Under the pieces are notes generated by a model. The model saw only the letters and a program-made list of their open reading frames with translations, was not told the DNA's origin and ran no database searches. The position numbers and the translations under genes are program-made. A stretch of DNA of 64,000 nucleotides from the NCBI GenBank assembly GCA_029962745.1, contig CM057153.1, positions 5,337,506-5,401,505 on the forward strand, in the 5' to 3' direction. Of this stretch, positions 1-13,000 are shown in pieces (positions within the stretch are counted from its first letter, which is position 1; the number at the start of each line of letters is the position of its first letter). The stretch comes from Echinometra lucunter. Taxonomy: Eukaryota > Echinodermata > Echinoidea > Camarodonta > Echinometridae.

Positions 1-287
1 TAACAATGATTGTTTCATTTTATGTATGCATTTTTGTGTTATACAGGGCCCCAAAGTATAACAGTATTCGACTACTGATGGGGCTACCCTGTCTATAATG
101 AATAAATAAATAAATAAATATCGGTCCCAGACGTCAATGATCGTATTGATTGATACACGTCTGTAAAAACCGAATTCAACTACAACATAACCTGTCGTCT
201 AGCCCAGTGGGTTGTCGGAACTGGTGCTATAGTGTATAAGCATGATCTCGATCTCTAATAAAGACGTAATCATCATGCAAGACCTGA

Positions 288-421
288 TGGGCCCCGTAAC
301 ACAAAGCATAGCGATTGATCGTACGATAAATTTTTGCGATTGATTGCACATAGTGGTCAATGCAATCAATCGCAAAGATCAATCGTACGATCGGTTGCTA
401 AGCTTTGTGTTACGGGGCCCA
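288..421. mobile_element. Foldback MITE-like element, 134 bp
   Basis: A perfect 20-bp terminal inverted repeat TGGGCCCCGTAACACAAAGC. Inside it, most of the rest also pairs (GATCGTACGAT, TTTGCGATTGATTGCA), so the whole element is one long hairpin. Its target duplication is unclear. Confidence 0.8.
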
Positions 422-1160
422 GGGTTCAACGGAGATTGGGGCGCCTCTCCCTGGAAAGTCTTCAGAAGGGGTCGACTACCAAAATGGAGTAAGTCATCAA
501 AAGTTGTCAGAATGACTGAATACGGTTTATCATCATGAGATAAGAGAAAAAAGTTCAGACTTTGATTCGACTAACAGATAAAAATGCTAGATAATAATTT
601 TTTTTTTTTTTTTTTTTTTAGAAAAATGTATTCCTCCCATGAATTCTATTCCATCAAGACCTACCTTTAGGTCAATATACCAATAAAAGGAATTATGATA
701 CATTTAGAAATGAAAATCATGTCATCCTTAAATACGCACAGACAAAAATGAATAATTCTGGCAATATGTAGGCCTATTGTCTATTTGTAATTGAGTGGCC
801 GATTTATATCATTATGCACCGGCTTTAAAAAAAAAAAAAGAAAAAGAATTTTAGCATTATTTCATTACTTAGATTTTGCTAATACTTTGTTCCCACCGAG
901 ATTTCTAGATTTTGAAAACTAAAGAATCTTATTATAATATGCAATTTCAAATCCCTAGAAGACTCCCTTCTAAAGTTACGACAAAATAGCATTGATATCT
1001 GGTGGGTACCTTGTTCTCTGTACGAAGGTATCGCAGAAATACAATAAAATCAAACAAGACAATGCAAGATTAGACTCTGTCCTTATTTACATTAATTAAG
1101 AGCCGCAGCGTGGTATTTCTTAGAGATATAAGCTGACATACATCTTTAGCCTGAGTCATC

Positions 1161-1191
<31 letters not shown>

Positions 1192-1502
1192 GACTAAGCC
1201 ATGCACTGGTGTATTTGAAGGAGGAGCATGGGGGGGGGGGGGGCACTTCCGAATAGATTTTTGACCAAGAACAGAAAATGCATCCACCTTTTTTATGTAG
1301 AGCTACTAGTGTGCATAGAGGAGGATAGTGCATAGTAATAAAAAGTATGGACACGTAAGTTCTCAAGTAACAAACAAACAAAATATAAAAACAAAACACG
1401 CGTACATAAACACACACACACATACACCCTTCCACACACGCACACACAAAAGATCCCCCGAATTTCGCAAATAGTCAACCCCCTCTCCCTTCCGTAACAC
1501 AA

Positions 1503-1873
1503 ACCAGGGGGTTGTTTCATAAAGCTGCTCGTAAAGTTACAGACGACTTTATGAACAACTTGAATATGAAGTGCCAAATGGGATAACCAAAAATTTTCCT
1601 GACATTTTAACAAAGTGTGATTGCATTTCCCATAATCTCACTTAAATTGTGGCAAAAAATATGATTTGCAATAAAAAATGTTTGTAAACAATAATAACGT
1701 TAATCTACATCTGCACATTTCACCTTTAGCTGATGCGATTTATAATGATTGATAATCACATTTGGCTTGCCATATTCAAGTCGTTCGTCAAGTCATTCGT
1801 AACCACTGATCTCTACACTAGTGTAGAGATCAGTGTTCGTAACTATACGAACAGCTTTATGAAACACCCCAGG
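1503..1873. mobile_element. Foldback MITE-like element, about 370 bp
   Basis: Terminal inverted repeats GTTTCATAAAGCTG(C/T)TCGTA within CC(A/T)GGGG ends. Near its right end is a perfect 32-bp palindrome at 804-835 of the second kilobase (1804-1835). Confidence 0.75.
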
Positions 1874-2261
1874 GTCCTCCCCAGAGTGGATCTCTAATGG
1901 GGATCACAGTAAAGTGAGATGTCTAGCCCCTCCTGCAGAAAAGGTATACGCCTCTGAAATCACGCATTATTAATACCTCGGTTTAGGGGCTGGTGTAGGG
2001 ATGGGGCATACGTGACTTGATAAAAATAATGGCACGTAAGAGGTTCATGAAATAATAGCACATAAGCCATCCGTTATCGATACGTCGGTTTAAGAGGGTG
2101 ACTTGATAAAAAAACATATTCGCACGTAAGAGGTTTAATTGAACTTCGTCACTTCTTTTCTTTTCATAGTTATGGGATTTTAGTGGCACTTGGCCATGAC
2201 AAGTTCATTTTCGAGTTCAGTGATTTAACCAAAGCACACAAACACACGCACCCTCACACAC

Positions 2262-2292
<31 letters not shown>

Positions 2293-5200
2293 AACAGCTG
2301 AATAATGAGTGGCGTCGTGCCGCCCCGCCCCCTCGCCAGAGGTCTAGGCGCAGTGATTTTGAAGAAGGTAGTATATGGGGCTGACACCCCCCCCCCCCCC
2401 CAAAAAAAAAAAAAAAAATGTAGGAAGAAAGGAAGAGAAAGGAGTGAGTTATATAAATATTATCCTTGAGGATCATCCCTTTTATACGCTGCTGACCAGA
2501 TGCAGTTGTCTTAGAATGACTGGGGCGTAAAGGATTCTCCGCGCTAACTTTAGGATTTAATGAAAAGTGGGTCCTTTGCCACCAACAGTTGAGAATTTGT
2601 TAAAAAAAGAATGAAAGAAACACAAAAGAAAAGAGTCTAAGTAGCTATAAGCTAATTGTTTATTCCTGCTTCCGATTGGTGGTCCGTTGGTAATAGGTTT
2701 AACCCCTCTTATGTCAATGGCTTCACTCTGTATACTTCTAGTAATTCTGCGTAACTGAAGGAGGGAATGAGCACCTTTGAGTGAAAAAAAAAATCAAGGG
2801 TAGTCAATAACAATCTCCCTCCGAAGAAAATCAGCGCCTCGTATTCCCCCTTTATAAAAAAAAATCATGGCCTTCATTTACTACTTTTCTCATCGCTGCC
2901 ACGACAGGCCTACCTTCTCTCTGTTGTTTACCTCTTTATCACTCTCTTCAATTTAATCCTCTCTTTTCACTTGTTCCTTATTATTCCCTCTTTATATTTC
3001 CTTCCCTTTCACCCCGTTTGGCCTCTCATTCTCTCATTGTCTTCTTCTCTGTTTTATCTCTCTTCTTTCTTTCTGGACCCCTGATAGGGAGAGGGGACTC
3101 AGTCTCGGCTTAGCCCCTTGCTGGATGCATCTCCCCCTCCCCCCCCCCTTCTTCTTTCTGGAATTATGAACCCTATTTTAAATTTTATTTTCGGAATTAT
3201 GAACTTCTTTTTTTTTTTTTTTTCATTTTCAGAAATTATGACAAACTTTTTTTTTTCTCAGAATTATGAACCCTTTTGCTTTTTCGTTTCCGGATTTACA
3301 AATCTTGATAATTAAAATCCTATTCTGTTTTTCAGAATTACGAACCGTGGAAATCATGAACCCTATTTTATTTTCGAAGAACCTTCGGAAAAACGATGTG
3401 TGCAGCAAACGCCCTATAACTTCACTGGCTGAAATGTTCGAAAACAGAAAGCAGGAAGAATATGTCTTCTTTTTTCAGTTTTAAGAACCATATAACAATG
3501 CTAAATTCTCTCAGATTGGAAATATTGTTATTTGTTTAGCCATATCTGCAAATCTCTGTTAACCATCACTTCCTTTATTTTGCCAGTTGAATTTTTTGCT
3601 CTACTTCAACTATTTTTTTTTCAATTAAAATTGTCAGGCTATAACCCTTGCTGCTTCTTGTGATGATGATGATGATGATGATGATGATAATGATAATGGC
3701 ATATTCAAAGGAGAGGTATTGCCTTTTAAAAGAGATTATGAATCTGCTGCGAGATCTTGGTATTGTGACAAAAACTGACTGAATCAATTCTAAAAATTTC
3801 TTATCCATTTTCGAGGCAACTTATTTCATTTTCACAATGAATCGTATTTATCTTGACTGTAGTGTCTCTGATTAAATCTCTTTTGTGTTACAAGGCCCAG
3901 ATTATTTACAAAAAAAAAAAAACAAAAAAGAAAACCACCAGAACAAGTTACATAAAATGTATATACATGTATTTTCAATCTGACAAGTTTTTATTCAAAT
4001 AAGAGAATATTAAAACTTGCTTTATATAATTATATTCAAACCTTTCATTCAATAATCTCTCCAACTTCAATCGTTGCTCAACAATATTGCAAAAAAGCAT
4101 AATAAAACATTATTCATGAAAATATCTTAATAGTTTAGTTTTTCTATTTTTACAATAGAATGAATTTGTATGTCTTTACTTTACAATTTCACACCATGTA
4201 CTTAGCCTCGTGAAATCATTTAAATATATCAATGATAATACAAATCACTTCCATACTAAGTCACAAGTGATTCACTATGCATTAAGCAACATAAAATTCA
4301 ATAAATACAATGAATGGAAAATATATAAAAATTTTATGAAAAAAATTAGAACTTGAACCATAGAGCTCATAAATTATATCATTTTTTTTTATAATACAAT
4401 GTTGTGAGAATGTACATGTAAGTACAATATTCCAATAAAGCCTCCAACAAAATTGGCATAAATCTATATTCTTTGCACAAGGCAACTAAATGGTACTTTA
4501 GGTATAAATTCAAGAGTGCAAAAGGTCAAAAGATGAGATGTATTAGGCCGACTACCAGGTATTTAACAAATTCCAGTATTTTAGCAGAAAATGTCTAAGA
4601 GGGAAATAATTGTCTCACATTATGTTGAGTATAATGCACTATTTGTTCTAGTTCTCTAATGATCAACGTATCTCTTTTGTGTCCCAGTTATGTCTCTCAA
4701 TATGCCAAAGACAGTTTAGGGCTGTAGCACAGACAGCAGTCTTTATCTTACAAAAAAACCCATAAAGTATAACAATAATTCAATATTCATCACATTTTCT
4801 ATGGGGGAAAATGCAATATCAAATACATTAAAATGTTAACAGAACTACACAGTAAACTTGATTACCCCCTACCCCAAATGAGAAAAAAAAAAACCCAAAC
4901 ATATTATAAGAAACAAGTTAAAGTAAATTACTAATCTCATATAAAGAAAAATCAAGATTATTTCCGGCAGCCTTGTATTGACCCGTTAAATAAAGCCGTG
5001 ATAGCTCTGGCCTGGGGTATATGGAAAATGTGTGTTATACCATGTTCGGCAGGTTAAAATTCCATTGGTACGTACAGAAGATCATAGAATAAATGCCTTA
5101 ATTCTTTTCTGACATAATATCTCCCAACGATATAAAGAAAAACACAGTAGATATATACATGTAGATAAAGATTATTATTACAGACATGTACGAATCACTA

Positions 5201-5901
5201 TGGTCTCTGTTGTCTTAGAAACACAAAGATCTACTTGGACCTCATACATGTGTAATTTGTTTGATGACCTGAGCATTTTAATCCAAAATGACTGTAACCT
5301 GATTCTTTGAACATTAATGTATTACTCTGAAACCAGTTTCATAAAAATTAAGAATATCCAAACTTTGTGAGCATGTGTCAGCCCTTCATTGATACATCAT
5401 GATTTGTCTATACAGCAAATAAATATTTGCCAATACATCATTTACATGTACTTACTTTTTAGGCACTGTATTTATCGTATGTTCTATACAAACATATCCA
5501 GATAAGAAAATTTTACAGAGCTTACAAAGTGCCAACATCAATAAAGACTAAACTGTAGAAATCATACATTATAAAAAAGTAATAAATTGTAAAGAATTGA
5601 AATTGCTTGCCTTTTTCTATAGGCTTCTGTCTTGCACAAAATGATATCTAGTATTACAGCTATCACATAACAATGTCAGCAATAAAAAAGAAATTAAGTT
5701 TGATGCATTTAAAAAAAAACATTTATAAATCGATAACCTATGACAAATTTCAAGATATCCTTGAATATATAACATATAAAATCTTGGCAACACATATCTC
5801 AAGGACAAGGGGCAAGGTCCTATGAAGCTCAAATAAACAATTCATAGAGTTTATGCCCCCCCCCCTCCCGCCAAAAAGAGAGAAAAATTCTATCCTCATA
5901 A

Positions 5902-6550
5902 TGTGACCCTCCACCACAAAATGACCAATAAGTCACAATGTGAGTTATAAAGTAAACAGCTAAAATAGAGACTGAGGGTTAAAAGTTGATTTTATATTTT
6001 CTGATAGTTCATTTATTGGTCTACTATCTGGCCAAATTTGGAAGCCATCAGTAATGTAGAAATGTGTTTTTTCTTTGAATTAAAAATCAACATTTGGGGG
6101 GATTTTTTAGATAAAAGTATGCCAGCATGCTGGGTAAAACCTTCACATTAACATGTGTACATAACTCAGAAGTTATTCACTCTGTGGTTTTGAAAATCTA
6201 CACAGAGAGCAGTATAGCTCTTTTGAAACTATTCCAAGTTTGAGCCTAATCTGATAATCCCTTCACAGTCAAACGAGGGAATTCTTATCCAGCCTTTTAG
6301 GGAGACAGACAATAGGACACCAGTATGGCACCCCTGAATGGTCACTCATCTTTACATCCTGTTTTGGCATTCTGGTGATTAGCCTGTCTGACCAGCTCCT
6401 GTTCTCATTGTAATCTCAAAAGGTTTGCACGGCCTTGATCTGGAAAGTTATATATCAATCAAAAGCTTAGAGTCCAAGCTTTCAAACTATGCTAAAATGT
6501 AAAATTTTCAAATTTCCGACTTATTGATCGTTTTGTGGTGGAGGGTCACA
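5902..6550. mobile_element. TIR element, about 649 bp
   Basis: Ends TGTGACCCTCCACCACAAAA and its reverse complement at 6523-6550, with about 35 bp of imperfect pairing. No ORF for a transposase, so non-autonomous. Confidence 0.75.
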
Positions 6551-8322
6551 TATATCCTGCCATGGCAATGATTACCCTATCTGTACAATTTCTCAGATAC
6601 TGACTACTCTAAGGAGGTAAATTCTAAAGACAGACATATGCCTTGGCCAACCCTCCAAACCAATTCCACATCAACTGATTCCCACCCATTCTAGTGATTT
6701 CTGGTGATTTCTTGCGAATTGTTTGGTTTTCACTCGGTTGCAGGCCCTGGGTTGGTCTTGCTGGTATGACTGAGGTATTTCTCTCACGGCAGGGTTTTAA
6801 ACACGGAAACTTCATTTCCATGGCCCAGTACCACAAAATTCAACCTAGTCAGAGCATTGCCTGAAACATTTCCTAATGTGGTCTACAAAAAATGCAGTTA
6901 TACCAAAACTGAGGGAACTATAAACATTTTGGCAAGGTAGCTACTGTAGTTATGTCAATCCTTCACTTGTACCTCAAAAAAAAAAAAAAATACCTGGAGG
7001 TTGAAAGAAAGTTTGTCATTGTTCAGGATGTGAAATTCATTGATTTTCAGTGAAAGAAAGAATTCTATTCCATCCACAGTAGAAACAACTCTACAATCAC
7101 AGATTTCATATATGTATAAGTGTGATTCCATAGGAATTTATTACTACTGTTTACCAACTCTATATACCATTAATTTTGTTTCATATTACCTCTTTGACTG
7201 ACTCTTCAACATGAACTTCCAACATTATACAGAAAACAGCTGCATAACATTGTCATCTTAAGAGTTAAGACAGCAAACCAACAACATCTCTAACATTAGT
7301 ACATAAGCATCCTGACTTGAAGACCAACTTGCATCAAGGTGCCTCTGATAGTGCTAATGAAAGCAGAATTTCTCTTGGCACAGCAAGTTCCCAAAGGTAA
7401 TCTGCAGGCTACCCGTTAATAGAAAGAACATCCTTTCTCCAATGTATCAAATACCACCCTGGAAATCTTCCTCTTGCATGCCATACCTCAGTCATACTAA
7501 CCAAAACTATATTACTGTTATATTTTTTATTTCATCTCACTTCACTTTGGTTCATACTCCAATCATGCACTGCATGTCAAGAGCAATTTGCACAATTGAA
7601 AATATTTATTGGTTCAATTATTGTTCTGAGTAGTATCATTTTCCATTTTGTCAAGTGATGCAAAGAATTTTCTGCAGCAACTACTATGTGAATACTATTT
7701 CATGTAAAGTAATCATTATATTTTTTTAAACTTAAATATCTGCTACAAAAGTCTATTTGTATTCTACCTACTATAAATTCTTAAAATCCATCCAAGGTGA
7801 TCCTGAACCTTATCTGTTATCCATTATTAAGTACAAAGTTCGATTCTTTGTGACCATAACCTGATTACACACTGCTGGTTATGTCCAGGTGTCATGACAA
7901 AACTGCTAGAGTGCACTCCTTTCGCATTTCACACTACATGTAACTTTCATGTAACAGGGTAGTCATAAAGGCATGAAGGCAGGCTGTATCTATTCAAGAA
8001 ATGTTGATCAAACTTTGATGACCTGAATACCTGTAGATTACTTCATAATTAGCACATGGTAAAAGTGATTCCAAACACTCCCAGGTCTTTTTGAACATGG
8101 AGAAGCCCTCCTCTGAGCATTTTATTTCATCACTTCCACAATGATGGAGGTGCTTTATAAATAATTTTTGTTTCCCACATTGAAAAGAATACTTCAAACC
8201 ACCGTGCCATGGATTGAAACATCGGTGCATAAATCATAAATGAATAATGATTATACAATGTTCACTTGCATGTATCCAGCATTTTTCCTTTTTCTTATTT
8301 GATTTTGCGCATTGGTGCAACT

Positions 8323-8689
8323 AAAGCCCAGCGCACACCTTACGATCCCACTGGCTCGCGACTGCTGGTCCACGACTGAGTGAGAGGAGGTGAGTCGTGG
8401 GGCAGTCATAAGCCTTGACACCGTACATCTTGCGATTCCAGACCCATCCGACTACTCTGACGTCATATCAATACTGCTGTCCGATGGGCTGGAAGTTGGA
8501 TTGAGCCTGCGATCTCTTGCGATCCAGTCGTGAAGATTTGACATGTCAAATCCTTCCGACTGCCCTTCTGACTGGCCTCTGACTGGTCTACGACTCACGA
8601 CTGACCAGAGCTGTGACGTCACATCTCCTCTCACTCAGTCGTGGACCAGTCGTGAGCCAGTCGGATCGTAAGGTGTGCGCTGGGCTTAA
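8323..8689. mobile_element. TIR element, about 367 bp
   Basis: About 60-bp terminal inverted repeats starting AAGCCCAGCGCACACCTTAC, with many CGACTG subterminal repeats inside. GC-richer than its surroundings. No transposase ORF. Confidence 0.82.
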
Positions 8690-9703
8690 TGCTTGTCTGC
8701 TAATGTCCAATTTTGTATGCTCATGTCCAAATTTTGTTTCTAAACTGGCAAAATAGACTGGACAGACCTCACTAACAAAGATAACTATAAATATAAAGAC
8801 AAATTGTTCCCAAATTTATCTGTTCTTTTCGATGTGTAAAAGGCATTAAGTATCATAGTCATAAATGTAGGTCACACCTCAACAATTAATGCTAACAAAC
8901 CTCCTTCATGATTTGTCAATAGAGTGTAATTCTTGCGGTTCACAATGCATGCGCCACCAACGTCTGTACCATGAGAGGTCTATTTTCCAACTCGCGACTC
9001 GACAATTGTTTCCAAGATAGTAGACGCCACGAGTGAGAGTTGAGCAATTGAAGAAATTTTTAACTGATTGAGGGATCCCAAGCGCAGGGAAGAAAAAGGA
9101 TGAATAGTAGAACTAGCAGTGAGAGCCCAGGGAAAATGTGAAGTGTTAGAAGTCAGTAAACACTTAGAATTAGAGCAGAAAAGGCAACTAGTGCAAGGTG
9201 TTGATTGTACTGTTGTCGATGAATCGCCCAGAATTATCGCCCTGGAGTGACTGTTGCAACTGAACTAATTGAGGGTGCAAGGACTGTGAAATGCGAGAAT
9301 TGCTGAAGCATCTGCTATTTTACAGCAAGAATATCTGTAAGCTAATCATTTAATGTGACACCAATATCAGAAGAAGAAATAGAGGCACAGACCATAGCAT
9401 TTGACTGATAGAACTGATAATTTTACTGAGTGAAAATTAGGGAGGTCTGCCCACTTTTATTGTCCTGTTATGAGTACATTATGCAAAAGAAAACTTATTA
9501 TAACAAGGATAATAGGAGCATGGAAATTACCTTTTTACACCATGAAACTAGTCATTTCAGGAATTTCTCTATACAGGAGCTCTTTATACGTGTTCCCACT
9601 GTACATACATAAACCAATTTCAGCAATTTGGGACAGTTTGTGACATATTAGTGAGTTACTATCTCCACATTTAGAATGATGTTTTTATACTTACATACAG
9701 GCA

Positions 9704-9709
9704 TTTATT
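9704..9709 (-). terminator. Candidate poly(A) signal AATAAA for FAPP2
   Basis: AATAAA on the minus strand, about 130 bp after the FAPP2 stop. It would give a short 3' UTR. The AT-rich DNA further left has other AATAAA copies (for example 3990-3995), so a longer UTR is equally possible. Confidence 0.3.
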
Positions 9710-9837
9710 GAGCGAAAATTAAACCACAGCGAAAATATCAGCTTGTACAGTAATTCATCGATACATTTGATCAGTGAGGTCTCATCAGGCCTTGATATTA
9801 GAGATCAAAGACCACTCATCAAGGCAGACCCATGAAA

Positions 9838-10035
9838 TCAAACTATCTCATCCGATTCCAAACCACCTACTTCGTAATGCTCCCTGAGAATCGTAGTGAG
9901 CTTGGTCAGTGCTCCTACACATTCTCTTAAGTCTCCAAAGAGGATGTTCTCAAAGTCTTCTCTCTCTGCATCCTCTTTGTTCACAGCCAAGAACTGCATC
10001 AGGTACTCTATGGATGGCGTGGCCTTTGCTGCTAA
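9838..10035 (-). CDS. PLEKHA8: FAPP2 coding exon 13 (GLTP C-terminus and stop)
   Basis: 198 nt including TGA. Begins LAAKATPS and ends [16 protein letters not shown], close to the LYEVHGLESDEVV end of vertebrate FAPP2. The acceptor is CTACAG. Confidence 0.96.
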   Translation of the reverse strand, partial: LAAKATPSIEYLMQFLAVNKEDAEREDFENILFGDLRECVGALTKLTTILREHYEVGGLESDEIV

Positions 10036-13000
10036 CTGTAGAATAAAGACAAGGGCAGAATGCAAAAATGAAGGGTCCTTCATGTATGATACAGGAACCA
10101 AAGCAGGCTTTTTTCCCTAAAATCGCATAGCACTTCAAATTTGTATATCTTATAACTCACATATAAGTGAGTACACAAGGACAATGGTTGCACAAGGCTA
10201 CGTTTTTTTTTTCATCCCCTTTGCCATCCATTTCTATGTAAAATAATATCATGACAGTTTACCGTGTCATATGCGAACTAACCTTCATATGTCGCAAAAG
10301 AGTGAGATACATGTGAGCATCATCTTAATAACCTTTACTACAAAGTATATCTTATTAAAAAAGGCAATGTTGCTCCAAGTGACAAGGACACTAAGTCACT
10401 TTGAAGCTACATGTATAAAATTGAAGATTGCTTGAATTAAGCCATTTCGTTTCTTATTATTTTATAGAGATAGCTAAACAGTTATCATGAAATGTCTTCT
10501 ATAAGTAACAAATCTTCAGAGAAAACTGTAAATTTTGCTTTCCCCAAGACTTAGAATACAAAACTTAGACAGGATTATCTCAGAAGTGACTTACAGCCCT
10601 CTCATTCTTACCTGATGATATGATGATGAAATCTATTGACTTATAGTGTCATTATTCAAATGTGGGATATTGAAATATCCCACATATAGGAATCCTTGTA
10701 CTATAACTATAAGTAAAAATTTCAAGTACGCAATTCAGTTCCAAATTCAGTTTTTCATACATACTCACCGCAAATACACCTCTAACTACCCAGCCATGGT
10801 ATTTCTTCAGTGTTTTTCCATATGCATTCGCTAAAGGAAAAGAGAGATATCAAAATCTTTACCACTGTCTCCAAAATTTTCTTTCCGACTGCAAAATAGA
10901 CCCTTTTGTCGCTTTAATTGGATTTTTGCCATGAACAAATGTCTAAAGCAGTTAAAGCGGTCTCTTCTTGTCTATAAAAAGACAGTTAGTGGAAATTATT
11001 TATAAAGGTTTTATTACAAAAAATGAAATCTCTACTGAATACACACAGCACTACCATTTCACGAGCAGTTCTCAATGATCCATGCACACAAAGCCGTCTG
11101 ATGGTGTGACATACCTGTTGCATACCAATTTAGAAATATATCATACATTTGTGTCAATTATTCAACTAAAATCTGGTCATAAAACAAATTAGCCCATGGT
11201 AAAACAGTGAAATCACTTAATTTCTAGTTGAAATTTGGCTGGAACCCTTATTTCCCCTGTTGAATAATGGTTTTCTGATGAATTTTGATAGTTTGGTAAT
11301 AATAACATTAACTGTGATCACAGCAGTTATGATTATTTCTATCACTACAACTCAAACAATGGTGGCATGATGATATTCTGCATAGATCTGTAGACTTTGT
11401 ATCACATACTTCAGAGACCATCAAACTGATTATACATTTTTTAGCTCAGATGCCAGGACAAAGGACTCAATACTATGACCACTGAGCAAATAATCATATC
11501 TCTACCAAAATGGACAGTAGGAGTTACACAAAGAATAACAAATGATCTTTCTAATAAATAAACAAATGATTTTTTTAAAGAATACACAAATGGCCTTACA
11601 AAAAAATGGACAATGATCTTACTTGCTGCAAGGTTCATGTCTCTCTCACCAATAAGGATTTCATTTAAGAACTCTCGTATGAAGTCCAGCGACCTGCAGA
11701 AAAAAATTAAGAAAGATTGGGTATAAGAGCTGTAGGACTTGTTCTTCAAATCCCAAACCTGATATCATCAGCTGAGAGCAAGAAGGGTGTAACATGAAGA
11801 ATCTCGAAGGATTCATGTCCTTATAGCTCTCAGGAGACCATACGAAAAAGTGGGACAGGTGGGTGGACGGACGAATGGACAACTCCCCAAAATAATGCCT
11901 CTGGCTCCACTGAAGGTGGTGCCGGAGGCATTAAAATCAAATATAATATATCAGTGAAAATGGTGAGAAGAATAAGAGCACACTGAACATGTAATGCACC
12001 AAACAAGGGTCTAAAAACAAGTCTGACTTTTATACTCTGCAGATCCCTTTATCCACACTCCATCTTGGGGTAAAAAAATTAGTGACTGAAAAAAAAAAAA
12101 AAAAAACCCACCCCCATTCTCATTATCTGCAGCTCTCCATATTTACATTCCATTCCAAAACAAAAGCGTGCAATGAAATGGAAAATAATGTGACTGATCT
12201 TTACCTCCTCAGCCACATGAGGGCGTCTGTTGCCGAGTTCTTGACCAGTGTGGTTTTGGCCCGAACCTCCTGCTGTACCATCCCTTGCAGATTCATGAAC
12301 ATCTCAGGGTCGCTACTGTGTTTCTGCCGCAGTTTCTATCAAAGTTGAAAGGAATGAAGATCTTTGCTAGTTTATTCAATTCTATCACAAGTGTGCAAAA
12401 CAATTGTTCATAGCCATTTTGTGGTATTCGTGTCTCAGTGTGACATTTGTGGAAAAATAGACGATGATTATCATAACATCAAACTCTTTAATTGTACACT
12501 TGACTATAAATGCAATATCTGTATACACTCATTACTTTATTACCCTTACTTTCATCATTGCAAATGCCAATATGTAAATTATGTATATGTATGCAGCAAA
12601 GGAAATACCCACATGAGAGTCTACCCGGGGTAGGGTCCCCTGGGGTAGACCAACCCTGGGTTGCCTAGGGAACTGAAACATTTTATGTATGTTTTTACGT
12701 AAAATGTTGAACTTCCCTAGTCTACCCGGGGTTTGGTCTACCCCAAGGGGCCCTACCTCGGGTAGGCTCTCAAGTGGATATTTCCACTGCTGCAAATATT
12801 TCCTCATGACGAGGAGGTTACAGAAAATTAAGGCAAGTGCCAATTAGATTTTGGCAATGATGGATAGTGTAAGGATATATTCATACCCTTATGTTTCCAT
12901 TGATGTCCATTTTGACAGGAGCAAATGCAGTTGGGCTAAGGGCATCTGTAGGGGAGAAAAAGAAATTATGAAGACACAAAAATCTAAATTTCGAAGTTTG

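Larger units (their letters stand above)
1..3900. other. Left flank: repeat-rich, no gene seen
   Basis: Holds foldback elements, an (AAAT)n run near 105-120, poly-A/T and poly-G/C runs, (CA)n tracts at about 1410-1450 and 2235-2295, a partly duplicated stretch at 2000-2150, and a (TGA)n run at 3660-3690. ORFs here are translated simple repeats. No exon with splice sites and conserved sequence was recognised. Confidence 0.6.
3900..9837. other. AT-rich 3' flank of FAPP2, no coding exon seen
   Basis: About 6 kb of AT-rich DNA downstream of the FAPP2 stop. It contains two large foldback elements and small chance ORFs. Composition and the several AATAAA motifs would fit a long 3' UTR on the left part, but nothing proves transcription. 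Confidence 0.4.

Noticed and set aside
1070..2476. Several Cys/Val- or Phe-rich ORFs
   Set aside because: They derive from (CA)n, poly-A and poly-G tracts.
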